This document shows, in pieces, positions 27,336 to 35,198 of a DNA stretch of 45,335 nucleotides. Each line of letters opens with the position of its first letter. The stretch's first letter is position 1. The translations under genes were made by a program, and so were the position numbers. The notes below the pieces were generated by a model. That model was not told the DNA's origin and searched no databases. It saw only the letters and a program-made list of their open reading frames with translations. The stretch is from Eubacterium sp. (GTDB taxonomy: Bacteria > Bacillota > Clostridia > Peptostreptococcales > Anaerovoracaceae), in assembly GCA_021769965.1 (NCBI GenBank), contig JAETRU010000024.1, positions 1-45,335 on the forward strand, written 5' to 3'.

Positions 27336-27366
27336 GACTTTTAGGTTAAATATTGACCTAAAAGTC
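27336..27366. promoter_or_regulatory. Perfect inverted repeat, candidate enhancer site of the sigma-54 activator
   Basis: Arms GACTTTTAGGT (27336-27346) and ACCTAAAAGTC (27356-27366) are separated by 9 nt. The centre lies about 95 bp upstream of the -24 element, the usual place for an upstream activating sequence. No T run follows, so it is not a normal terminator of the regulator gene. Confidence 0.65.
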
Positions 27367-27444
27367 GATAAAATGATACCGTCTTCAGATGAAACTGATG
27401 TAGAGAAAAGCTGATTTCAGGAGAATTTGTGCTCTTTGACAGAT

Positions 27445-27459
27445 TGGCACACTTATTGC
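27445..27459 (+). promoter_or_regulatory. Sigma-54 (-24/-12) promoter of the AGCS-deacetylase operon
   Basis: TGGCACACTTATTGC matches the consensus TGGCACG-N4-TTGC at all but one position (A for the G after TGGCAC). GG and GC are exactly 10 nt apart. The expected start is near 27471, giving a 67-nt leader to the ATG at 27538. Confidence 0.88.
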
Positions 27460-27537
27460 GATTATTCTGAGCATAAACGAATCATGATTGAGTTTAACGT
27501 AAATGTAGTTTAGTGTAAATGAAAGAGAGGACACAAA

Positions 27538-29091
27538 ATGAATATCCTGAATGCAATTGACAGCTTCTTTGCTAACATCGTGCCCATCGGAGACATCCTG
27601 TGGGTCTTCCCGCAGAACTTTGCATGGTACGCAAATATTCCTATCATCGGAAGCATTCCGTTTGCCATTTGGCTTTTGGTCGGTATGGGCGTTTTTTTTA
27701 CAGTTAAGACTAAGGCGGTACAGTTCAGATTCTTTAAGAGAGGCCTGAAGACGCTGATGAAGAAAAAGAGAGATGATGTAGGTGTCAGCCCGCTGGCATC
27801 TTTCATGCTCAGTACAGCTATGCGCGTAGGTCCCGGCAATATCACAGGCGTGACCGGCGCTGTTGCAGTAGGAGGACCGGGAGCTATCTTCTGGATGTGG
27901 ATCTCTGCGCTGTTCGGTATGGCCAGTTCTTTCATCGAGGCGACTCTGGCTCAGATTTTTAAAGAAAAAGATGGTGACGAGTATGTAGGCGGCCTTCCTT
28001 ACTATGGACAGAAGCTGCTGGGAAACAGAAAGTGGGTTGGAACTGCACTGGCAGTTATGTTTATCGGCTATGCCATGCTGAGTATTCCAATTCAGACCTT
28101 CCACGTGTTTACCGCAACTGGCACGGCTGTAGGAACCGCCACAGGCGTTCCGGCAGAGAGAACTTCCACTTTATACTATGTGCTCGCAGTGATCCTGATC
28201 ATCGGCATTGTAGTTGCAGTATTTGGCGGTATCAAGAGAGTTACAGCTGTTACTGACAAGATGGTACCGGTCATGGCGGTCATCTACGGTTTGATCATTC
28301 TGGCTCTGCTGATTATCAATATCAAACATTTTCCGGCTTTCGTAAGCAATGTAGTTGTCGGTGCATTCCAGCCTGACGCTATGTTCGGCGGAGCCTTCGG
28401 TATCGCATTGTCCCAGGGTATTAAGAGAGGACTGCTGTCTAACGAGGCAGGCCAGGGCACTATTACCATGTCCGCTGCAGTTGCTGAACAGGATCACCCT
28501 TGCGACCAGGGCTTTGTACAAGCTATCGGAGTATTTCTGGACACGATTATCATCTGTACTCTGACAGGTTTCGTCGTTTGTGGTGCATCTCTGTGGACAA
28601 AAGCTTCCAGCGGATGGGATACTCTGAAAAATTCTACTATCGACGTGTTCCTTGAATCCATCAAAGAGCTGGTGCCCGGCACAGGAGCGGATTCTGCCAT
28701 TGCTGTGATCATCTGTATCTGTTATGCGCTGTTTGCCTTCACATCCTTGCTGGGATTAGTTTCTTTCGCGGTCATCGCAGGCAGCAGAATCACTAAGTCT
28801 AAGGTTTGCACTAACATCGTCAGAGTCCTGGGCAGTCTGATTTTTGTCCCGATCGGAACTCTATGTGTGCTGGCCGGTCTGGAACTGAACAATATCTGGT
28901 ATGTAACGGACCTGATCAATATCGTTTTGGTATTCGCCAATGCACCGATTATTATCTACGGCGCAAGGTACGTCTACAAGGCGCTGAAGCAGTATGTGGA
29001 GACAGACGGCAGACGATTCGTTGCCAGCGAGATCGGACTGGAAAGCGAGATCTGGACCGAAGAAGAGAGACAGAGAATCGAAAGCTTATAA
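27538..29091 (+). CDS. AGCS family amino acid:Na+ symporter
   Basis: 517 residues, about 11 membrane segments, alanine/glycine:cation symporter family (PF01235). It has the conserved GPGNITGVTGAVAVGGPGA segment, the FKEKDGDEYVGGLPYY loop and GLLSNEAGQGTITMSAA. Members take up alanine, glycine or related small amino acids with Na+; this one could carry the modified amino acid or amide processed by the genes behind it. RBS AGAGAGGACACAAA. It is the first gene behind the sigma-54 promoter, so induced by the adjacent activator. The next gene starts 22 nt later. Confidence 0.92.
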   Translation: MNILNAIDSFFANIVPIGDILWVFPQNFAWYANIPIIGSIPFAIWLLVGMGVFFTVKTKAVQFRFFKRGLKTLMKKKRDDVGVSPLASFMLSTAMRVGPGNITGVTGAVAVGGPGAIFWMWISALFGMASSFIEATLAQIFKEKDGDEYVGGLPYYGQKLLGNRKWVGTALAVMFIGYAMLSIPIQTFHVFTATGTAVGTATGVPAERTSTLYYVLAVILIIGIVVAVFGGIKRVTAVTDKMVPVMAVIYGLIILALLIINIKHFPAFVSNVVVGAFQPDAMFGGAFGIALSQGIKRGLLSNEAGQGTITMSAAVAEQDHPCDQGFVQAIGVFLDTIIICTLTGFVVCGASLWTKASSGWDTLKNSTIDVFLESIKELVPGTGADSAIAVIICICYALFAFTSLLGLVSFAVIAGSRITKSKVCTNIVRVLGSLIFVPIGTLCVLAGLELNNIWYVTDLINIVLVFANAPIIIYGARYVYKALKQYVETDGRRFVASEIGLESEIWTEEERQRIESL

Positions 29092-29113
29092 TTTATATAT
29101 AAAGGAGAACTAA

Positions 29114-29971
29114 ATGGATAATATCAAATGGCCGGAAGGCAAGAAGTCAGCCGTCATGTTCACCTTTGATGTAGATGGAGATACTACCTGGGAGAACGGC
29201 AACAGAGGAATGCCTAACGGTGAGAAATATATCAAATCCCTGTCTGTGGGACAATATGGACCAAAGCGGTGCGTGGACAGGATTCTGGACAAACTGGATC
29301 AGTACGGCGTCAAAGCCACATTCTATGTGCCGGGGTTGACCGCAGAACGCTACCCTGAGGTAATCAAAAGGATCGCCGCGGCCGGACATGAGATCGGGCA
29401 CCACGGGTATGCTCACGAAAGATTCGCTGGCCGCAGCACAGAAGAACAGATCGAGATCATAGAAAAGACTCAGCGAATCTTCAAAGACCTGATCGGACAT
29501 GAAGTTACAGGATTCCGAACCCCGTCGGGAGACTGGGCGGTGGAAACACCGAAACTGCTCTATGAGAGAGGCTTCGGGTATTCCAGTTCCATGCGTGGAG
29601 ATGACCGGCCGTACAGGACCATCATAGACGGTGAAGAGACAGACTTCATCGAGATACCGACTAAGTGGGAGGTAGACGACTATGTGGCCATGGCCTACAA
29701 TATGTATCCGGCAGAGCCGGCAGGCCAGGATCGTATCTCCTGCTACCGCTGCGTGGAGGACAACTTTATGCGGGAGTTTGAAGGACATCACAAATACGGT
29801 CTGTGTATCTCCTTCATGAGTCATCCGCAGGTCATTGGATCGCCGGGCAGGATTAAAATTCTGGATCATCTGCTGGCAGAGATCACCAGACGTGAGGATG
29901 TATGGGTCGCTACAGGAACTGAGATCGCGGACTGGTATCGTGAGAATCATCCAAAGCAGGAGGTGAAGTAA
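29114..29971 (+). CDS. NodB-fold (HpPgdA/PuuE-like) deacetylase or cyclic amidase, metal site intact
   Basis: 285 residues, close in layout to the H. pylori PgdA / allantoinase PuuE / cyclic imidase branch of the polysaccharide deacetylase family. It has no signal peptide, so it acts in the cytoplasm. The catalytic Asp and metal-binding Asp lie in FTFDVDGD (D19, D21) and the metal histidines in GHHGYAHE (H97, H101). GFRTPSGDW and FIEIPTKWEVDD follow. Relatives hydrolyse the amides of small molecules, including ring amides (allantoin, cyclic imides). The context of an amino-acid symporter and fumarate-forming lyases favours a small amide over a sugar polymer. RBS AAAGGAGAA. Confidence 0.88.
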   Translation: MDNIKWPEGKKSAVMFTFDVDGDTTWENGNRGMPNGEKYIKSLSVGQYGPKRCVDRILDKLDQYGVKATFYVPGLTAERYPEVIKRIAAAGHEIGHHGYAHERFAGRSTEEQIEIIEKTQRIFKDLIGHEVTGFRTPSGDWAVETPKLLYERGFGYSSSMRGDDRPYRTIIDGEETDFIEIPTKWEVDDYVAMAYNMYPAEPAGQDRISCYRCVEDNFMREFEGHHKYGLCISFMSHPQVIGSPGRIKILDHLLAEITRREDVWVATGTEIADWYRENHPKQEVK

Positions 29972-29972
29972 G

Positions 29973-30851
29973 ATGTATGCAGACAGACCGATCTGGCCGC
30001 AGGGAAAAGAGTGTGCGGCCATGATTACCATAAATTTGAATGCGGAACTGTTTTGGCTGCAGCTGGATCCCGGCTGCGTCAATATGCCTAAGACACTGTC
30101 GCTGGGACAGTATGGCATGACCAGAGGCGTGGACAGGATTCTGGACGTATTGGAAGAGCGGAGCATAAAAGGCACCTTCTTCGTACCCGGGTGGGTAGCA
30201 GAACAATATCCGGATAAGGTTTGTGCCATCAGAGACAGAGGTCACGAGATCGCGGCTCTGGGCTATCATCACGAGAACATGGGGCTGCTGACTGAAGCGG
30301 AGCAGGAAGAGGCCATGGCAAGGAGTGTTATGGCTATCGAAAGCGTCTGCGGCGTCAGACCGAAGGGCTTTCGAAGCCCGGAGGGTGAACTGACTCTGGA
30401 TACTCTGCGTATTGCCAGAAAATATGGTATGGAGTATTCCAGTAATCTGTGTGATGATGACCGGCCCTATGTGAAAGATTTAGGCAGTGGGGAGACTATG
30501 GTAGAGATCCCGATTCACTGGGTTAACTACGATCTGCCGTACTTCGCCTTCAATTATCATCCTGCCTTCCCTGCAGGACAGGGAAGGATCGCAAATTACT
30601 CGGGTGTTCTGAGCAACTGGGAGGACGAGTTCGATGGATGCCGGGAATACGGACTTTGCTACGTGCTGCAGCTGGATCCTGCCGTTGTCGGAGCACCGGG
30701 CAGGATCGGACTGCTGGAAGAACTGCTGGATCATATGCAGCAGACAGAGAACGTCTGGTTTGCCACGGGCAGCGAGATGACAAAATACTGGACTGAACAA
30801 AAAAAGCAGCTTGTACAAAAATGTCGAAAAACATGCGCGGACAGAGTATAA
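29973..30851 (+). CDS. NodB-fold deacetylase paralogue with lost catalytic residues
   Basis: 292 residues, a paralogue of the preceding gene by motif order (SLGQYG, RGVDRILD, GRIGLLEELL). The active site is destroyed: the Asp pair D19/D21 is replaced by N21/N23 (ITINLNAE), and the first metal His by L96 (HEIAALGYHHE); only H100 remains. It is therefore probably a non-catalytic partner, perhaps a heteromer with the intact paralogue, or a binding protein. The frame is long and clean, with only one base between the previous stop codon and its ATG, so it is not a decaying gene. AGGAGGTGA within the end of the previous gene serves as RBS. Confidence 0.88.
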   Translation: MYADRPIWPQGKECAAMITINLNAELFWLQLDPGCVNMPKTLSLGQYGMTRGVDRILDVLEERSIKGTFFVPGWVAEQYPDKVCAIRDRGHEIAALGYHHENMGLLTEAEQEEAMARSVMAIESVCGVRPKGFRSPEGELTLDTLRIARKYGMEYSSNLCDDDRPYVKDLGSGETMVEIPIHWVNYDLPYFAFNYHPAFPAGQGRIANYSGVLSNWEDEFDGCREYGLCYVLQLDPAVVGAPGRIGLLEELLDHMQQTENVWFATGSEMTKYWTEQKKQLVQKCRKTCADRV

Positions 30852-30976
30852 TGGAAAAGTGAAGAAGACTGGCTGATCAGGCAAGAATAGGCTTAACAGG
30901 CAAACAAATGGTTCTATTAGGTCAGCTGATGGGACAGCACATGAATAAATCCCTTGTATTTGCCCGTTTGCCGGGT

Positions 30977-30991
30977 TGGCACGGTATTTGC
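30977..30991 (+). promoter_or_regulatory. Second sigma-54 (-24/-12) promoter, before the lyase gene
   Basis: TGGCACGGTATTTGC followed by T is a perfect match to TGGCACG-N4-TTGCW. The expected start is near 31003 and the ATG is at 31042. No copy of the 27336-27366 palindrome is visible upstream; activation could come from that enhancer at a distance or from an unseen site. Confidence 0.9.
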
Positions 30992-31041
30992 TATATATTA
31001 TGACAAGAGAAAACAAGAACGCATAAGGAGGAAATATAACA

Positions 31042-32433
31042 ATGGCAAGCTTATGGGGCGGAAGATTTGAAAAAGAGATGGACGACATTGTAAAGAAGTT
31101 CAATGCTTCCATCGGATTCGACCAGAGAATGTATAATGAGGATATCGACGGCAGCATCGCCCATGTGACTATGCTGGGAGAACAGGGCATCGTGACAAAA
31201 GAAGAGGCTGATCAGATCATTGCAGGTCTGGAGACGCTGAGAGAAAAGATCGCCAGCGGAGAGATCGTCTTTAATGTAGATGACGAAGATATCCACATGG
31301 GTATTGAGAGCAGATTGATCGCTGAGATCGGCGACGTGGCGAAGAAACTGCATACGGCCAGAAGCAGAAACGATCAGTGCCAGGTAGACGGCAGACTGTA
31401 CATAAAGAAAGAGATCAGAGAAGTGGTCCACAGACTGCTGTATCTGGAATCGGTTATTCTGGAAAAGGCTGAGAAATATGCTGATTCCATCACTGTTGGA
31501 TTCACCCATATCCAGCATGCGCAGCCGATCACCATCGGATTTATTTTCATGGCATATTTCCAGATGTTCAAGAGAGACATTGAAAGACTGATGGATACCT
31601 ATGACAGAATGAATCTTTGTCCGCTGGGCGCCTGCGCTATGGCGGGAACGACACTGCCGACCAACCGTCACAGGACAGCGGAGCTGCTGGGTTTTGCAGC
31701 GCCGACAGAAAACGCTATGGACAGCGTCAGCGACAGAGACTACAGCCTGGAATTTCTGAGTAACGCGGCTATTTCCATGATGCACCTGTCCAGATGGGCA
31801 GAGGAATTCGTATGGTGGAATTCTCAGGAGTTCGGATTCATCGACATCGACGACAGCTACTGCACCGGCAGCAGCATCATGCCGCAGAAGAAGAATCCGG
31901 ATATGGCAGAGCTGCTGAGAGGAAAGGTGGGCCGTGTTTACGGCGACATGATCCAGATGTTCACCGTCATGAAGGGCACTCCTATGACCTACAACAAGGA
32001 TTTTCAGGAAGACAAGGAAAGCCTCTTTGACGCGATCGATACATGGAAGGCCAGCATTCAGATCTTCGCCCACATGCTGGAGAAGACGGAATTCAGAATG
32101 GACCGCATTGAGGAGCAGTTGTCAAAAGGCTTCCTCAACGCTACCGATATCGCAGAGCATTTCGCGAAGCAGGGCATTCCGTTCAGAGAAGCCCACTCCA
32201 TCGTCGGCCGTATGGTCAAAGCATGCGAGAACAAAGGCTGCGACTTTGAGGATCTGACCGACGAGGAACTGCAGTCTATCGATCCGAGAGTGAACAAAGA
32301 AGCTCTGGGCGATATCAGTATTAAAGCCTGCGTTGACGCGCGCGTATCCTACGGCGGCACGGCGCCGAGTGAAGTAAGAAGACAGATCAAAGCAGGAAGC
32401 CAGTGGCTTGAAAATCTGGAAGAACTGAAATGA
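31042..32433 (+). CDS. argH: Argininosuccinate lyase family protein 1
   Basis: 463 residues of the fumarase/aspartase superfamily, argininosuccinate lyase branch. Signatures: LHTARSRNDQ, GFTHIQHAQPITIG, CPLGACAMAGTTLP and the catalytic Ser loop GSSIMPQKKNPD (from residue 276). The family cleaves an N-succinyl C-N bond to release fumarate. The usual NDQVATD reads NDQCQVD here, and there is no argG beside it. A sigma-54 promoter drives it, with its own terminator behind. Together these suggest a catabolic role on argininosuccinate or another N-(dicarboxyethyl) compound rather than arginine synthesis; biosynthesis cannot be excluded. RBS AAGGAGG. Confidence 0.85.
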   Translation: MASLWGGRFEKEMDDIVKKFNASIGFDQRMYNEDIDGSIAHVTMLGEQGIVTKEEADQIIAGLETLREKIASGEIVFNVDDEDIHMGIESRLIAEIGDVAKKLHTARSRNDQCQVDGRLYIKKEIREVVHRLLYLESVILEKAEKYADSITVGFTHIQHAQPITIGFIFMAYFQMFKRDIERLMDTYDRMNLCPLGACAMAGTTLPTNRHRTAELLGFAAPTENAMDSVSDRDYSLEFLSNAAISMMHLSRWAEEFVWWNSQEFGFIDIDDSYCTGSSIMPQKKNPDMAELLRGKVGRVYGDMIQMFTVMKGTPMTYNKDFQEDKESLFDAIDTWKASIQIFAHMLEKTEFRMDRIEEQLSKGFLNATDIAEHFAKQGIPFREAHSIVGRMVKACENKGCDFEDLTDEELQSIDPRVNKEALGDISIKACVDARVSYGGTAPSEVRRQIKAGSQWLENLEELK

Positions 32434-32455
32434 TCTTACACGCTTGAATAACACG

Positions 32456-32513
32456 AAAAAGGGTATGCGCCCCGGCACCTTCATATGCCTGCTGGGGAAG
32501 CTGCCCTTTTTTC
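32456..32513 (+). terminator. Terminator after the first lyase gene
   Basis: AAAAAGGG / CCCTTTTTT outer arms with inner CCCC-GCA / TGC-GGGG pairing. It separates the sigma-54-driven lyase from the sigma-70-driven malic enzyme operon. Confidence 0.8.
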
Positions 32514-32534
32514 GGGAGAATTTGGCGATGTCCG

Positions 32535-32563
32535 TTGAAAAAAAGACAAAATGCTTTTATAAT
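32535..32563 (+). promoter_or_regulatory. Sigma-70 promoter of the malic enzyme operon
   Basis: TTGAAA (32535-32540), 17-nt spacer, TATAAT (32558-32563); the ATG is at 32625. Confidence 0.75.
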
Positions 32564-32624
32564 ATATCGTTGGGAAGAAAGTCTCTGAAGAGATGAAGAT
32601 AAAATATGAAAGGATACATTTGAA

Positions 32625-33791
32625 ATGGATAAGAAGGAATTTGCACTGAAAAAGCATGAAGAATGGAGAGGAAAGCTTTCTATCGAAACGAAAGCGCCCA
32701 TCACCAACAAAGAGGAACTGGCGGTAGCCTACACGCCGGGCGTCGCGGAGCCTTGCCTGGAAATTGAGAAAGATGAGAGTCTGGCATATAAATATACCGG
32801 AAAGGGAAATACAGTGGCCGTCATCACTGACGGAACAGCGGTGCTGGGTCTGGGCGATATCGGTCCGTCCGCCGGTATGCCGGTCATGGAGGGCAAATGC
32901 GCTCTGTTCAAAACCTTCGCAGACATAGACGCCGTACCGATCTGTATCAATTCCAAGGATCCGCAGGTCATTATCGATACGGTCTACAATATCTCCAAGA
33001 GTTTCGGCGGCATCAATCTGGAGGATATCAGCGCTCCGAGATGCTTTGAGATCGAGAGAACTCTGATTGAAAAGTGCGACATTCCGGTATTTCATGATGA
33101 TCAGCACGGCACGGCCATCATTACCTGCGCGGGTCTGCTCAATGCTGTTAAAGTCACCGGAAAGGAAATGGGCAAGCTGAAGATCGTCATCAGCGGCGCC
33201 GGATCTGCGGGTATTTCCATCGCGAAGATGATCCTCCGTCTGGGCTTTGGCGACGTAACTCTCTGCGGAAGCAAAGGGACGATCTATGACGGCGCGCCGT
33301 ACAACAACCCTGAGCAGCAGAAGATGGCGCAGATCACTAACAAAGATAAACTGGCCGGCTCTCTGGCAGACGCCATGAAGGGTGCAGATATTCTCATCGG
33401 CGTGTCAAAGCCGGGTATCGTGAGCCAGGATATGATCCGCTCCATGGCAAAGGATCCGATTGTTTTCGTCATGAGCAACCCTGTGCCTGAGATCATGCCG
33501 GATCTGGCAAAGGAAGCAGGCGCTGCCGTAGTGGGAACCGGCAGATCTGACTTCCCGAATCAGGTCAACAACGTTATCGCGTTCCCGGGCATTTTCCGCG
33601 GCGCACTGGACGCGAGGGCACCAAAGATCACTGAAGAAATGAAAGAAGCAGCGGCAAGAGCTATCGCAGGCGTGATTCCAGAAGAAGAACTGTCCGCAGA
33701 TTACGTCCTGCCTGATCCGTTCAACCCGCTGATCGTGGAGAGAATCGCGAAAGCCGTTATGGCAGAGGCAGAGAAAGCGAGAAAATGTTAG
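32625..33791 (+). CDS. NAD(P)-dependent malic enzyme
   Basis: 388 residues, the short bacterial form without a phosphotransacetylase tail. YTPGVAEPC, DDQHGTAI (metal ligand) and the Rossmann motif GAGSAGISIAKM are in place, with VMSNPVPEI later. It oxidatively decarboxylates malate to pyruvate, giving NAD(P)H. Placed between two fumarate-producing lyase genes, it would drain fumarate-derived malate to pyruvate, which ppdK could raise to PEP. The fumarase needed in between is not in this window. The end overlaps the next gene by 7 nt. Confidence 0.94.
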   Translation: MDKKEFALKKHEEWRGKLSIETKAPITNKEELAVAYTPGVAEPCLEIEKDESLAYKYTGKGNTVAVITDGTAVLGLGDIGPSAGMPVMEGKCALFKTFADIDAVPICINSKDPQVIIDTVYNISKSFGGINLEDISAPRCFEIERTLIEKCDIPVFHDDQHGTAIITCAGLLNAVKVTGKEMGKLKIVISGAGSAGISIAKMILRLGFGDVTLCGSKGTIYDGAPYNNPEQQKMAQITNKDKLAGSLADAMKGADILIGVSKPGIVSQDMIRSMAKDPIVFVMSNPVPEIMPDLAKEAGAAVVGTGRSDFPNQVNNVIAFPGIFRGALDARAPKITEEMKEAAARAIAGVIPEEELSADYVLPDPFNPLIVERIAKAVMAEAEKARKC

Positions 33792-35167
33792 GATACGGAA
33801 TCGGATATATAGGACAGGGAAGTTCCTATAACTTCATGTCGGCATACTTTGTCGTATTCCTGACAAACTGCGTAGGACTTGGTTCCGGCACCGCGGCATC
33901 CATTACCTCCATCGCCCTGCTGGTGGAGGTAGTGACAGGCATGGTCGTGGGAAACTTGTCAGATCACTGCACATCCTCTATGGGAAAGCGAAGGCCGTTT
34001 ATCTTAGCGGCCTCTTTTGCTATGCCTGTGGTCCTGCTGCTGATCATGCGGACGGTTTCAGCGTCCGATACGATAAAGGCCGTGTACTATCTGGTGATGA
34101 GCATCTGCTTTCGCATTTCCTTCTCTACTTTTGAGATCCCAAACAGCGCCTTCGGCGCGGAGATCGCTGCCGGCTACGACGAGCGGACCAGGCTCAGGAC
34201 CTTGACGCGGATCTTTTCTATTATCGGAAATGCTCTCGGCTACGTTATGCCGCTTCTGATCCTGGATCTGTTTCCGGAAGATCAGGCGGCAGGCTGGCAG
34301 GCTATCGGCGTGATCCTAGCTGTGGTGAACTTTGGCAGCTGGATGGGAGCCTTCCGGATGACACGAAAATTTGCTGTTACCTGTGAGGAACCGACATGCG
34401 GAAAGAAGCCTAATGTGATAAAGGATATTCTTGTCAATTATCTGGAGCTGTGCAGGCTGCGGGCCATGCGCCATTTGGTCGTGTACAAGGCTGCTTTCGC
34501 CTGCGCTTTCGCGCTGTTTAACATCGGGACGATCTACTACATGAAGTACAGTCTGGGACTGGACAACCGATATTCTTCTTATATGTACGCGCTGTCTATC
34601 GCGATCTTTGCGGTCACGACGCCTGTTGCAAACCGGATGGCCATTCGATTTGGCAAAGCGCGGCAGCAGATGATGGTCATGGTCTTTGCCGCCGCGGTGG
34701 GTTTTGGCGTTATGCTGTTGGGACCGCGGACGGTAACAGGAGGCGCTCTTTATATGATCGGGTTCTCTGTTATGCAGACCAGCTTCTGGCAGCTTTCCAG
34801 CTCCATTTTCTACGACGTGGTGGAAGTGGACGAATATGTTAACTACAAACGCAGGGAAGGAGATATCATGTCGCTGGTATCTGTGCTGGGCACTTTGATC
34901 ACAGCAGTCATCGTTCAGCTTTTCGGCATTTTGCTGGAGTGGTCCGGCTTTGACGCGGCTCTGGACATGCAGCCGGACCGTGTAGTGACCTTCCTGAACT
35001 GCGCCTACATTCTGGCTCCATGTGTCTGCTTTGTCATCGGATTCGTTGCCCTGAAGGTTTTCCCGATCAACAAAAAGACCTTCGGATCTCTGGTGGAGGC
35101 TCTGCGGCTGCGCCGGGCGGGAGAAGATTATTCGGCGTACTTGGAAGATGTGGAGAAGGTATTGTAA
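33785..35167 (+). CDS. MFS transporter, GPH (glycoside-pentoside-hexuronide:cation) type
   Basis: 460 residues, about 12 membrane segments. GIGYIGQGSSYNFMSAYFVVF at the start and LSDHCTSSMGKRRPFIL (the GPH version of the loop 2-3 motif) place it in the GPH group. Family members import sugars or glycosides, but Clostridial relatives also sit in amino-acid and amine operons. It overlaps the malic enzyme gene by 7 nt and lacks a clear RBS, so it is translationally coupled. The second lyase gene follows 31 nt later. It may import the lyase substrate; this is inference. Confidence 0.85.
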   Translation: MLGYGIGYIGQGSSYNFMSAYFVVFLTNCVGLGSGTAASITSIALLVEVVTGMVVGNLSDHCTSSMGKRRPFILAASFAMPVVLLLIMRTVSASDTIKAVYYLVMSICFRISFSTFEIPNSAFGAEIAAGYDERTRLRTLTRIFSIIGNALGYVMPLLILDLFPEDQAAGWQAIGVILAVVNFGSWMGAFRMTRKFAVTCEEPTCGKKPNVIKDILVNYLELCRLRAMRHLVVYKAAFACAFALFNIGTIYYMKYSLGLDNRYSSYMYALSIAIFAVTTPVANRMAIRFGKARQQMMVMVFAAAVGFGVMLLGPRTVTGGALYMIGFSVMQTSFWQLSSSIFYDVVEVDEYVNYKRREGDIMSLVSVLGTLITAVIVQLFGILLEWSGFDAALDMQPDRVVTFLNCAYILAPCVCFVIGFVALKVFPINKKTFGSLVEALRLRRAGEDYSAYLEDVEKVL

Positions 35168-35198
35168 AATAGGAGTTTTCTGAAAGGAGGAACTTTAA

